The translations under genes were made by a program, and so were the position numbers. From a virus: a stretch of 23,572 nt of DNA. The notes under the pieces were generated by a model. It did not search any database. It saw only the letters and a program-made list of their open reading frames with translations, and was not told where the DNA came from. Shown here in pieces: positions 13,002 to 20,969 of this stretch. The DNA lies in the IMG/VR virus record IMGVR_UViG_3300032313_000104, positions 1-23,572 of that record; one strand, written 5' to 3'. The first letter of the stretch is position 1, and each line of letters starts with the position of its first letter.

Positions 13002-13179
13002 AGGTTCTGGAAGAAGGCCATTGTTAATTTCTGAGCAGGAGTTAGCAGATCGCTGGGATAATATTTTTAAACAAAAACCACACGAAGGACAATTTGATGG
13101 CAATGTCACCGACACAAGTAGCACTAGCAAGAATGAAGAAGGAAAATTACCCACTAGTGCAGATAGTGGAAACATTTAA
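12994..13179 (+). CDS. Small conserved phage protein
   Basis: A 61-residue protein. GGAGG at 12983-12987 is 6 bases from ATG 12994, which decides the start; upstream ATGs at 12988 and 12991 are too close. MGKGSGRRPL followed by ADRWDNIF is a pattern I recall from many small phage proteins of unknown function. It has no enzyme motif and its C-terminus overlaps the next gene by 83 bases. Confidence 0.6.
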   Translation: MGKGSGRRPLLISEQELADRWDNIFKQKPHEGQFDGNVTDTSSTSKNEEGKLPTSADSGNI

Positions 13180-13417
13180 CTTTCATGCTGGTGTACGCAA
13201 AGACCTTTTTACGTTTATTGACATCCTTGCTATAACTGAAGAAGGCCAAGTAGTAGCGGTGCAGGTCACATCAAAGAGCAATATGGGGGCACGAATAAAA
13301 AAGATAGCTGATAGTGAATCTGTTAAGTATGTACGCAAGGCAGGTTGGAAGATACTTGTATGGGGTACATATAAACAAAACAACCGTTGGCAAATAAAAG
13401 AAGTTGATGTTTCGTGA
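13097..13417 (+). CDS. PD-(D/E)XK-like fold protein, active site unclear
   Basis: A 106-residue protein, AAGGA 7 bases before ATG 13097. HAGVRKDLFTFIDILAI followed by VVAVQVTSKSN and ending with KAGWKILVWG resembles a small nuclease or resolvase fold: D in IDIL, then a strand where ExK would be expected. Here the residues are Q-V-T, so catalysis may be lost or use other residues. Its stop overlaps the next gene by GTGA, suggesting coupled production with that nuclease. Function unproven. Confidence 0.6.
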   Translation: MAMSPTQVALARMKKENYPLVQIVETFNFHAGVRKDLFTFIDILAITEEGQVVAVQVTSKSNMGARIKKIADSESVKYVRKAGWKILVWGTYKQNNRWQIKEVDVS

Positions 13418-13926
13418 TTGAAGTAAATATTACAAAGGAAATGATTAAGTCGGCACAAGATAGAGCAGATAAGTTTTCTTTTAATAGAAAAGAATTAAGT
13501 AAGTTTGGTGCTGAAAAAAGTAGAACAGTATTTGGTTATTTAGGTGAAGAAATTATAAAAGATTTTCTTGGCATAAAAACAATTACTGACAGTTACGATT
13601 ATGATATGGAATACAAAGGATATAAGTTAGAAATAAAAACAATTTCATGTAAATTTAAACCTTTGCCACATTACTTGTGTACTGTAAACTCTCATGATGT
13701 AAACAGTATGCATAAACAAGATGCCGATTATTATATATTTACTAGAATTATTAATGATCAATCTAAAGGATGGATACTTGGATACATGAGGTGTAAGGAG
13801 TTTTTTGAAAAAGGCAACTTTGTTAAGATGGGAACTAAAATAGCAGATGGTGTTAATCTTGACCATGCACACGCTACAACTTTAGAAATTAATAAATTAC
13901 ATAGATTTAAAAAAGACAATGGATAA
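13414..13926 (+). CDS. PD-(D/E)XK endonuclease-like protein
   Basis: A 170-residue protein from GTG 13414, which overlaps the upstream stop by 4 bases. GYLGEEIIKDFLG holds a helix Glu, DYDM follows and KLEIKT gives ExK: together a PD-(D/E)XK set. This fits a restriction-like or junction-resolving nuclease. Specificity cannot be read. It is coupled to the smaller related-looking protein upstream. Confidence 0.65.
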   Translation: MIEVNITKEMIKSAQDRADKFSFNRKELSKFGAEKSRTVFGYLGEEIIKDFLGIKTITDSYDYDMEYKGYKLEIKTISCKFKPLPHYLCTVNSHDVNSMHKQDADYYIFTRIINDQSKGWILGYMRCKEFFEKGNFVKMGTKIADGVNLDHAHATTLEINKLHRFKKDNG

Positions 13927-14311
13927 CAAATCTCAAAAATTATATTTAGTTAATGGTGAGTATATTAACGTTACTAAATTAAGGCAGTTAATTCTTAATG
14001 CAATTGGTAATGAAAGGGTTACCTCAACAGAAATAGCTGAACGTATCAATGCAAAGTATCACAGTATAAGAAGTGCTATATCATCTATGGTGGCCTACAG
14101 ATTTTTAAATTCAAGTGGAAGTAAAAGCCACACAGTTTATTTTGTAAACAATCCTTGTCCATTACAAGATATATTTCATCCAATGCCAAACTTTGATGGA
14201 AAAATTAAAAGTGTATATACACATACTGAAGATAAAGACAAACACAATAACTTTAGAATGCAACACGCTGAAAGTTTTAACGCAAGTGCATTATATTATT
14301 TAGAGGATTAG
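13919..14311 (+). CDS. Winged-helix DNA-binding protein
   Basis: A 130-residue protein overlapping the nuclease gene by 8 bases. The HTH spans about residues 18-65: LRQLILNAIG, VTSTEIAERINAKYHSIRSAISSMVAYRFL, then a wing-like SSGSKSHTVYFV. The C-terminal half is uncharacterised. It may regulate the switch to late genes, as it sits two genes before the Q-like protein; this is inference. Confidence 0.6.
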   Translation: MDNKSQKLYLVNGEYINVTKLRQLILNAIGNERVTSTEIAERINAKYHSIRSAISSMVAYRFLNSSGSKSHTVYFVNNPCPLQDIFHPMPNFDGKIKSVYTHTEDKDKHNNFRMQHAESFNASALYYLED

Positions 14312-14312
14312 A

Positions 14313-14441
14313 ATGAACCCATTAACAGACGAACAAATATTAGCAGCATTTAAGGCCAGCATTGGAAGTTTAGGTGGCCTGTCAACTATTGATCAAGTAT
14401 TTTTATTTGCAAGATTAATTGAAAAGGAAGTTTCTAAATGA
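14313..14441 (+). CDS. Tiny hypothetical protein
   Basis: A 42-residue helical protein (DEQILAAFKASIGSLGGLST) with AGAGGA upstream. It ends in an ATGA overlap with the Q-like gene, which supports translation. Function unknown. Confidence 0.5.
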   Translation: MNPLTDEQILAAFKASIGSLGGLSTIDQVFLFARLIEKEVSK

Positions 14442-14761
14442 CAATGAATCATTTACTTGATTTATTAAAGGCATGGTCTGTCTACATGAAGCAAAGTACA
14501 TCAAAGTCTTTGGGATACCCAAACAAATCATCTGGAATGTATGGGGGTGGTACGAGTACTTCCTTTGATGAGATGTACGAATCCATGACAGCAGATCACG
14601 TTAGGACTATTGATGCAATAATTCATTCATTACCAGAAAGGCAGCAGAATGCTGTGTACCATAGGTATCTTGGATCAAAAGCAGAAGTGTTGCAAGATTA
14701 CCACATGAATCAAGCATTAGATAACCTTTTAACCATATCATCCAGAAGAATACCTAGTTAG
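14438..14761 (+). CDS. Candidate Q-type late antiterminator
   Basis: A 107-residue protein. It begins with a helix (LLDLLKAWSVYM), has a Gly/Ser-rich middle and ends with a two-helix DNA-binding-like region (IDAIIHSLPERQQNAVYHRYL), broadly like phage antitermination Q proteins of the phage 82 type or a sigma-region-4 domain. Main support is position: its stop is 3 bases from a perfect sigma70 promoter with an early intrinsic terminator, as for lambda Q and pR'/tR'. A Q protein loads onto RNA polymerase paused there and lets it read the late genes. The match is by pattern, so confidence in the function is moderate. Confidence 0.55.
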   Translation: MTMNHLLDLLKAWSVYMKQSTSKSLGYPNKSSGMYGGGTSTSFDEMYESMTADHVRTIDAIIHSLPERQQNAVYHRYLGSKAEVLQDYHMNQALDNLLTISSRRIPS

Positions 14762-14764
14762 AGC

Positions 14765-14793
14765 TTGACACCATTATGGTTTAGTGGTATAAT
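14765..14793 (+). promoter_or_regulatory. Perfect-consensus late promoter (pR'-like)
   Basis: TTGACA (14765-14770), 17-base spacer, TATAAT (14788-14793). A second -10-like GATAAT with TGg before it (14805-14810) follows the likely start near 14800 and could be a sigma-dependent pause signal, as used by Q proteins. Confidence 0.85.
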
Positions 14794-14799
14794 ATGGGG

Positions 14800-14877
14800 G
14801 TTGGGATAATTGTATCTATTACTTTTATGTTCAATACCTCCGTTGTTTATTAGCCCACGTTCTGTGGGCATTTTTTT
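14800..14877 (+). ncRNA. Predicted short leader RNA from the late promoter
   Basis: If transcription starts near 14800 and stops at the terminator, an RNA of about 78 bases is made, the counterpart of lambda 6S RNA. Only promoter and terminator positions support it. Confidence 0.4.
14853..14877 (+). terminator. Intrinsic terminator (tR'-like)
   Basis: GCCCAC (14853-14858), loop GTTCT, GTGGGC (14864-14869), then A and seven T. A perfect 6-bp GC-rich stem with a T-tract, about 55 bases after the expected start. It would also stop read-through from the early operon until antiterminated. Confidence 0.88.
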
Positions 14878-14888
14878 AAGTAAAGTGT

Positions 14889-15053
14889 ATGCAAGTATCT
14901 ATTTGTTCTGAATGTGGCCAACCGTTTGACACAACAGGTTATGATATTTGTCCAGACTGTACAAACCTAACGCATTTTAAATTAAGGATACCTAATGAAG
15001 AAGCCAACAACAAAAGCAGGCAAGATGAAGAAAGTAGCAAAAGTGATGGGTGA
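14889..15053 (+). CDS. Small zinc-ribbon protein
   Basis: A 54-residue protein with C6-x2-C9 and C21-x2-C24 (ICSECG; ICPDCT), a likely structural zinc site. The C-terminus is polar and charged and overlaps the next gene by 59 bases in another frame. The SD is weak. It is the first frame after the terminator, so it would be made only with read-through. Function unknown. Confidence 0.5.
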   Translation: MQVSICSECGQPFDTTGYDICPDCTNLTHFKLRIPNEEANNKSRQDEESSKSDG

Positions 15054-15168
15054 GTACAAGGCTGGTACACTTCATTCTGGTAAGGGTGGCAAGGTAGTTA
15101 AATCTAAAGCTCAAGGTATTGCTATTGCGTTAAGCGAAGCAGGCATGAGCAAGAAAAAGAAAAAATAA
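14995..15168 (+). CDS. DUF6496-like small basic protein
   Basis: A 57-residue protein, AAGGA 6 bases before ATG. KVMGEYKAGTLHSGKGGKVV followed by AIALSEAG and a Lys tail is the DUF6496 pattern. Very basic, so DNA contact or packaging is possible but not shown. First of a run of small basic late proteins. Confidence 0.72.
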   Translation: MKKPTTKAGKMKKVAKVMGEYKAGTLHSGKGGKVVKSKAQGIAIALSEAGMSKKKKK

Positions 15169-15177
15169 GGACACATC

Positions 15178-15507
15178 ATGGATAGATTAGCAGGATTACT
15201 AGGTGGATCTGGTGGTAAATCACCTACAGCAACTATGACTGAAGCTGAATTAGCAGCGTTAAAGTTTGCACAAATGAAAGCCCAAATGGATGAAATGTCA
15301 AGAGCTAGACAAATGGGTGATGTTTACACACAAGGCACTCCAGCAGATGTAAACTTTCTAAGAGGATATAATCCACAAGCTAACACAATGCAAAACATTC
15401 CTCCTTATGCTGGTGGTATGTCTATGCAAAATGCAATGCCAATGCAAAATACAATGATGCCACAAGGCATGGATTTAAATGCAATTATAAGAATGCTAAC
15501 TAGATAA
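15178..15507 (+). CDS. Met/Gln-rich small late protein
   Basis: A 109-residue protein with AAGGA upstream. Gly-rich start (AGLLGGSGG), a helical middle (EAELAALKFAQMKAQMDEMS), and a Met/Gln/Pro-rich end with repeated MQN. No family recognised. Its place among late genes hints at a virion or assembly role. Confidence 0.6.
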   Translation: MDRLAGLLGGSGGKSPTATMTEAELAALKFAQMKAQMDEMSRARQMGDVYTQGTPADVNFLRGYNPQANTMQNIPPYAGGMSMQNAMPMQNTMMPQGMDLNAIIRMLTR

Positions 15508-15517
15508 AGGAAAAACA

Positions 15518-15649
15518 ATGCCAAACGTTAATGGTAAAAAATTCAGTTATACAAAAGCTGGTGTTGCAGCTGCAAAAAAAGAAGCTAAAAAAACAGGCAA
15601 AAAGATGGTTGCTAAACCTGCAAAAAAAGGAATGAAAAGTGGCTACTAA
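15518..15649 (+). CDS. Tiny Lys-rich phage protein
   Basis: A 43-residue protein (KKFSYTKAGVAAAKKEAKKT core), AAGGA upstream. Lys/Ala-rich like a small phage protein type I recall near terminase genes. Function unknown. Confidence 0.6.
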   Translation: MPNVNGKKFSYTKAGVAAAKKEAKKTGKKMVAKPAKKGMKSGY

Positions 15650-15794
15650 AACTGGACTCTATGCCAACATCGCAGCAAAAAAGGCTAGAATCAAGGCGGG
15701 CTCTGGTGAGAAGATGAACAAGGTGGGTTCTAAGAAAGCTCCTTCAGCAAAAGACTTTAGGGATGCAGCAAAGACAGCTAAGAAGAAAAAATGA
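15639..15794 (+). CDS. Small conserved Lys-rich phage protein
   Basis: A 51-residue protein from GTG 15639, overlapping the previous gene by 11 bases, with AAAGGA upstream. ATKTGLYANIAAKKARIKAG, then SGEKM, KKAPSAKDF and a Lys tail, is a recurrent small phage protein next to DUF6321 genes. Role unknown. Its stop overlaps the next start as ATGA. Confidence 0.68.
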   Translation: MATKTGLYANIAAKKARIKAGSGEKMNKVGSKKAPSAKDFRDAAKTAKKKK

Positions 15795-16042
15795 TTAAGA
15801 AGGGTAAAGAAACATTCTCTGGTGTTAATAAACCTAAGAGAACTCCAAACCATCCCACTAAAAGCCATGCAGTACTGGCAAAGGTAGGCGATAAAGAAAA
15901 ACTTATTCGCTTTGGCCAGCAAGGTGTTAGTGGTGATAAAAAAGATACTGCAAGATCTAAGTCATTTAAGGCAAGACATTCTGATAATATAGCTAAAGGT
16001 AAGATGAGTGCAGCTTACTGGGCTAATAAAGTAAAGTGGTAA
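15791..16042 (+). CDS. DUF6321 protein
   Basis: An 83-residue basic protein. KLIRFGQQGVSG and KSFKARHSDNIAKGKMSAAYW are hallmarks of DUF6321 in phages. Often found just before terminase, as here. Function unknown; the charge suggests nucleic-acid contact. Coupled to the upstream gene by ATGA. Confidence 0.78.
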   Translation: MIKKGKETFSGVNKPKRTPNHPTKSHAVLAKVGDKEKLIRFGQQGVSGDKKDTARSKSFKARHSDNIAKGKMSAAYWANKVKW

Positions 16043-16086
16043 ACATTTAACAACTAAGGTAATGACCCAGTAATGGAGTTACAATC

Positions 16087-16329
16087 ATGGCAGAGAGATT
16101 ACGCAAAAGACATCAAGAAGAAGTAAGGACTAAAATACAAACTAGTCAGCTCGTAAATGTTCTTCAAAATCATGCACTTGGCTTGACTGAAAATGAGATT
16201 TCAGCAACAAGAATGAAAGCAATTGAGCTATTACTCAAGAAAAGTTTACCAGACTTATCTTCTACAGAAATTACAGGCGATGCTGATCAACCAGTATCCA
16301 TTAAAGTTATAACAGGCATAGATGTCTGA
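16087..16329 (+). CDS. terS: Terminase small subunit
   Basis: An 80-residue helical protein (TSQLVNVLQNHALGLTENE; MKAIELLLKKSLPDLSSTE) with the pattern of short phage small terminases that recognise the packaging site. It overlaps the large-subunit start by 8 bases. GGAG lies upstream of the ATG. Shorter than many small subunits, but context is strong. Confidence 0.78.
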   Translation: MAERLRKRHQEEVRTKIQTSQLVNVLQNHALGLTENEISATRMKAIELLLKKSLPDLSSTEITGDADQPVSIKVITGIDV

Positions 16330-17617
16330 AGAAATTGAAACATTTTACGATGACGAGGACATAGTATCTACTGAGTATACTCCTCGTGCTCCACAGAAGT
16401 TGATTCACCAAATGGTGAAGGACAACAGGTTCACAGTAGTGGTAGCTCATAGACGTATGGGCAAGACAGTATCAGCCATAAACCAGTTGATACATTCATC
16501 ACTACTGTGTGATAAACCTAACCCAAGATTTGCTTACATTGCACCAACGTACTCACAATGTAAAAGAATTGCATGGGATTACTTATTACAGTATACAAGG
16601 CCACTAGGTGCTATTGCTAACATAGCAGAGTTAAGAGTGGACTTTATGGGTAGACGTATATCTTTATACGGTGCAGACTCACCAGATTCTCTTCGTGGTA
16701 TTTATTTAGATGGTGTGGTCATTGATGAGATTGGTGACGTAAACCCAGCTATATTTAGTGATGTAGTTAGGCCAGCATTAGCAGACCGTATAGGGTATGC
16801 AATGTTTATTGGTACACCAAAAGGCAACAACCATTTCAAGGATCTAAGAGATCGTGCTGATAAAGCAGAGGATGGATGGAAGCTATTAGAATTTAAAGCT
16901 AGTGAAACAAAGTTATTGATTCCTAGCGAATTAACATCTGCTCGTAATGAGATGGGCGATGACAAATATAACCAAGAGTTTGAGTGCAGCTTCAACGCAG
17001 CAGTTGAAGGATCATATTATGGTAAACTCATTAATGACTTGGAAGAGCAAGATAGAATTACAACTATTCCTAACGAAGAATTGTCAAAGACATTCTGTGC
17101 TTGGGACTTAGGTATGTCTGATTCAACTTCTATTTGGGTAGCCCAAGTAGTTGGTAAAGAAATTAGATTAGTTGATTACTATGAGAATCATGGGCAAGGA
17201 TTAGACACATATGTATCTTACATTCGTGATAATGGATGGAGTCATGCGACTCAACTGTTACCTCATGACGTGGTAGTTAGAGAATTAGGAACAGGTAAAT
17301 CTCGTAAAGAAGTATTAGAGGCAGCAGGATTAGAAATAACAGTAGTGCCAAAACTATCTGTACAGGATGGTATACAAGCAGTAAGACAGATTCTTCCACG
17401 ATGCTGGTTTGATAAAGATAAGACAAAGAAAGGCCTAGATGCCTTGCGAAACTATCGTAGAGTGTTTGATGAGAAGCGTAACGTATTCTTTGACACACCA
17501 TTACACGACTGGGCATCACATTCTAGTGACGCTTTCCGCTATCTTTCGGTAGGATTAGATGAGTCTGGATCTGATTGGGGAGCTCCACTAAACATTAACA
17601 CAAATTGGATAGTATAG
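16322..17617 (+). CDS. terL: Terminase large subunit
   Basis: A 431-residue protein. Walker A HRRMGKT at 43-49, Walker B GVVIDE with D135 and E136, and a coupling motif IGTPKGNNHF near 163-172 form the packaging ATPase. The nuclease domain has CAWDLG with D262 and a late HDWASHSSDAFRY motif, the RNase H-like DNA cutter. It pumps DNA into the procapsid through the portal and cuts the concatemer. Full length for the family. Confidence 0.95.
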   Translation: MSEEIETFYDDEDIVSTEYTPRAPQKLIHQMVKDNRFTVVVAHRRMGKTVSAINQLIHSSLLCDKPNPRFAYIAPTYSQCKRIAWDYLLQYTRPLGAIANIAELRVDFMGRRISLYGADSPDSLRGIYLDGVVIDEIGDVNPAIFSDVVRPALADRIGYAMFIGTPKGNNHFKDLRDRADKAEDGWKLLEFKASETKLLIPSELTSARNEMGDDKYNQEFECSFNAAVEGSYYGKLINDLEEQDRITTIPNEELSKTFCAWDLGMSDSTSIWVAQVVGKEIRLVDYYENHGQGLDTYVSYIRDNGWSHATQLLPHDVVVRELGTGKSRKEVLEAAGLEITVVPKLSVQDGIQAVRQILPRCWFDKDKTKKGLDALRNYRRVFDEKRNVFFDTPLHDWASHSSDAFRYLSVGLDESGSDWGAPLNINTNWIV

Positions 17618-19669
17618 ATGATTGATATTAACAAATTAAAAAGCATTATTGAATCTGAGATAGATGACTCATTAGGTTATCTTGAAACAGATACTACAGA
17701 TGAACGTCAAGAAGCTCTAAAATATTACTTGCGTGAGCCCTACGGAAATGAGGTGGAGGGCAAATCTTCAATTGTTACAGGTGAAGTTGCAGAAGCGGTT
17801 GACGGTGCATTACCACAACTCATTCGTGTATTTACTTCTAGCGATAACGTAGTAGAGTTTGCACCAGCTAAAGATGGTGACGAACAAAATGCTGAACAGG
17901 CCACACAATTAGTTAATCATGTATTCTATAAAGATAACGATGGCTTCTTAATTTTACACAATTGGTTTAAAGATGCATTACTTCAAAAGACTGGTGTAGT
18001 TAAAGCATACTGGAATGATGATAAAGATTTAACAAAAGAAAAGTATGAAGGCCTAACAGATGATGAGCTAATGATGCTCATGCAAGATCCAGAGGTTGAA
18101 CTTGTATCACAAGAAATTATTGAAGAGTCAACAGTAGATGAGATGACTGGCCTATCAACATTCAGCAAGTCTAATAACGTTACATTAAGACGCACAAAGA
18201 ATAACGGTAAGATCGTTGTAGAAAACGTACCACCAGAAGAGTTCTTAATATCTAAACGTGCTAAGACAATTCAAGACTCACCATTCGTAGCTCATCGTAG
18301 AATGATTACTCGTTCTGAATTAGTGGCTATGGGTTTTGACAAAGATACAGTTAATTCGCTAGAGTCTGGTGACACACTAGAATTCAGTCCAGACAGAATT
18401 GCACGTTACTCTCGTGGTGAACAACCTAACTCAATGGGCTCACAAGATGAGTCAATGGAAGTTGTAGAAGTATACGAATGCTACATTAAAGTTGATTACA
18501 ATGATGATGGCATTGCTGAATTAAGAAGAGTGGTATATGCATCTAATGAGATTCTTTCAGATGAAGAGTGTGACTATGTTCCATTCCATTCAATTTGCCC
18601 AATACCAATTCCACATAAATTCTATGGCCAATCACTAGCGGATCGTACTTTAGACATTCAACTTATTAAGTCTACAGTTACTCGCCAAATGTTAGATAAC
18701 TTATACCTAACAAACAATTCAAGAATTGCAGCAGTAGAAGGCCAAGTGAACTTAGATGATTTATTAACGTCTACAGCAGGTGGTGTAGTTCGTGTTAAGA
18801 ATGCAGGTGCAATCGTACCATTAACAGTACAGTCTAGTGCATCACAATCATTCCCAATGCTAGAGTATTTAGACGGTGTTCAAGCTAAACGTACTGGTGT
18901 TAGCGATGCTCAACAAGGTTTAAGTGCGGATGTATTACAAAACGTTACAGCAACAGCGGTTGCTACAATGTCTAATGCATCATATGGTAAGTTAGAACTG
19001 ATTGCTCGTATCTTTGCAGAAACAGGTGTTAAATCACTATTTAAAGGTATCCTACAATTACTATGCAAGTACCAAGATGTTACTAGAACACTACGCATTA
19101 ATGGTAGATTTGTGCCATTTAATCCTCGTGAATGGGATACAGAATACAACGTTACAATCAATGTAGGTTTAGGTACTGGCTCACGTCAAGAACAACTTGC
19201 AACTATGCAAATGATCTTAGGTAAGCAAGAACAAATCTTACAAGCATATGGTGTAAGCAATCCACTTATCTCACTAAAACAATATAGAGATACATTGGCT
19301 AAGTTTGTACACATGGCTGGATTCAAAGATGCTACAGCATTCATGAATGAAATTACTCCAGAGATTGAACAACAAGTTATGCAAGATGCATCACAAGAAA
19401 AAGCAGATCCAAATACTAGGGCAGCTGAAATCTTGGCTCAAGTTGAACGTGAGAAAGCACAACTTAAACAACAAACAGAGATGGCTAAACTTGAATTAGA
19501 GAAACAGCAAATGGAATTAGATAATGCTCGTAAGCAATTAGAATTACAGATGCAAGCATTTAAGATTCAAGCTGACGCTTCTAACCAATCAGAGATGACT
19601 CGTAACTCACAAACTAAAACAGTTATAGATACATTGGAAAAGTTTAACAAAGCTCAAACAGGACAGTAA
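17618..19669 (+). CDS. Portal protein, P22-like
   Basis: A 683-residue protein starting one base after the terminase stop. The N-terminal half (GNEVEGKSSIVTGEVAEAVD; GVVKAYW) and the central NVPPEEFLISKRAK, DRTLDIQLIKSTVTRQMLDN and TGVSDAQQGLSADVL are typical of P22-type portals. The last ~100 residues are a Gln/Glu/Lys-rich helix, as in the P22 barrel. Twelve copies form the DNA entry ring. Confidence 0.9.
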   Translation: MIDINKLKSIIESEIDDSLGYLETDTTDERQEALKYYLREPYGNEVEGKSSIVTGEVAEAVDGALPQLIRVFTSSDNVVEFAPAKDGDEQNAEQATQLVNHVFYKDNDGFLILHNWFKDALLQKTGVVKAYWNDDKDLTKEKYEGLTDDELMMLMQDPEVELVSQEIIEESTVDEMTGLSTFSKSNNVTLRRTKNNGKIVVENVPPEEFLISKRAKTIQDSPFVAHRRMITRSELVAMGFDKDTVNSLESGDTLEFSPDRIARYSRGEQPNSMGSQDESMEVVEVYECYIKVDYNDDGIAELRRVVYASNEILSDEECDYVPFHSICPIPIPHKFYGQSLADRTLDIQLIKSTVTRQMLDNLYLTNNSRIAAVEGQVNLDDLLTSTAGGVVRVKNAGAIVPLTVQSSASQSFPMLEYLDGVQAKRTGVSDAQQGLSADVLQNVTATAVATMSNASYGKLELIARIFAETGVKSLFKGILQLLCKYQDVTRTLRINGRFVPFNPREWDTEYNVTINVGLGTGSRQEQLATMQMILGKQEQILQAYGVSNPLISLKQYRDTLAKFVHMAGFKDATAFMNEITPEIEQQVMQDASQEKADPNTRAAEILAQVEREKAQLKQQTEMAKLELEKQQMELDNARKQLELQMQAFKIQADASNQSEMTRNSQTKTVIDTLEKFNKAQTGQ

Positions 19670-19902
19670 TGCAAAACAAATTAGATGCAATCAAAGCATT
19701 ATTACAAGATCAACATTTTCTTGATGTAATGGAAGAGTTAAAGCAGCAACACATTAGCACAATTATTTACTCTAACGATCAAGATAAAGATATAAGAGAG
19801 CAAGCATATCAACGCATAGCTTGCTACAACGAACTCATGACTCACTTAGAATCAATCGCTAAAACTGGCGAAATTAAAAGCAAGTCTTGGAAAATATTGT
19901 AG
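19669..19902 (+). CDS. Small protein between portal and scaffold
   Basis: A 77-residue helical protein (MQNKLDAIKALLQDQHFLD; QAYQRIACYNELMTHLESI) overlapping the portal stop by one base (TAATG). No family recognised. Its position suggests a part in head assembly. The 50 bases to the next gene hold a weak 5-bp hairpin (ACCTC/GAGGT) and an AGGA site. Confidence 0.65.
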   Translation: MQNKLDAIKALLQDQHFLDVMEELKQQHISTIIYSNDQDKDIREQAYQRIACYNELMTHLESIAKTGEIKSKSWKIL

Positions 19903-19952
19903 ACAATTCTACATTTGGTACACCTCCCATAGAGGTAATATAGGAAATATAA

Positions 19953-20954
19953 ATGAGTGAAACAACCATGACTCCAGAAAATTCTGGAAGTGGCGAGCTT
20001 ACTGTAGGTCAAGCAGCCAATGCATTTGAAGGTCTAATGGACACCCCAGCTAACTCTGCGGAGCAACTAGCAGGTGAACAAGAAACTGAACAAGCACAGG
20101 CTCAAGAAGCAGAGCCACAAACTGAAGAAGTAGAACAAACTGAAGCAGAAGAAGGCGAAGCAGAAGAACAAGAAGATGACGGTCAAGAAGAAGAGGAACA
20201 ACCACGCTACAAGGTAAAAGCTGCTGGCGAAGAAAAGGAAGTTACCCTTGACGATTTGATTAAAGGTTATCAACTTGGTGCTGACTATACAAAGAAAACT
20301 ACTGAAGTTGCAGAACAACGTAAGGCTGTTGAAGCTGAACGTGCAGCAATTGAGGAGGCCAAGTATGCTCGTGATACATATGCTCAACGTTTGCAAGCTA
20401 TAGAGCAATTTATAGTATCGCAAGCCCCACAAGAAGATTTAAACCTTCTAAAGGAAAACGACCCTATAGGATATGCAGTCAAAGTGGCTGAACTTTCTGA
20501 AAAGAAAGAACAACTCCAAGCTATAAGAGCAGAGCAGGAACGAATTGCATATATGCAACAATCGGAACAGGCTCAAGCCATGCAACAAAGAGTTGCTCAA
20601 GAAGCACAAAAATTGACTCAAGTTCTACCAGAGTTTTCAGATCCAACCAAAGGCGAAAACCTCAGAAAAGAGATTCGTACTTATGGTCAAAGTCTAGGCT
20701 TCACAGATGCAGAATTATCTAGCGTCTATGATTCTAGGCACGTTGTTACATTGCACAAGGCCATGATGTATGACAAATTGCAAAAGTCAAAACCAGCCTT
20801 GACAAAAAAAGTAGCTGAAGCACCTAAGATGATGAAGTCTGGTACTGTAGCGAAAGCAGGCAACAACGAAACAATTAAAAAACAAACTCAACAGTTGCGA
20901 ACATCTGGAAGAGTAAAAGATGCAGCAGCTTTATTTGAACAATTCTTAAATTAG
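19953..20954 (+). CDS. Capsid scaffolding protein
   Basis: A 333-residue protein. Residues about 40-87 are extremely acidic and Gln/Glu-rich, then a folded patch (YKVKAAGEEKEVTLDDLIKG), a long coiled-coil region (about 115-215), and a basic C-terminus likely to touch the capsid. Its place directly before the capsid gene is the usual one. It guides procapsid assembly and leaves before maturation. AGGA is 8 bases upstream of the ATG. Confidence 0.85.
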   Translation: MSETTMTPENSGSGELTVGQAANAFEGLMDTPANSAEQLAGEQETEQAQAQEAEPQTEEVEQTEAEEGEAEEQEDDGQEEEEQPRYKVKAAGEEKEVTLDDLIKGYQLGADYTKKTTEVAEQRKAVEAERAAIEEAKYARDTYAQRLQAIEQFIVSQAPQEDLNLLKENDPIGYAVKVAELSEKKEQLQAIRAEQERIAYMQQSEQAQAMQQRVAQEAQKLTQVLPEFSDPTKGENLRKEIRTYGQSLGFTDAELSSVYDSRHVVTLHKAMMYDKLQKSKPALTKKVAEAPKMMKSGTVAKAGNNETIKKQTQQLRTSGRVKDAAALFEQFLN

Positions 20955-20969
20955 AAAGAAGAAAAAAAC

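Noticed and set aside
20067-20432. Minus-strand frame with Phe/Leu-rich, membrane-like sequence
   Set aside because: Antisense of the Glu/Gln-rich scaffold region, which reads as Phe/Leu on the other strand.
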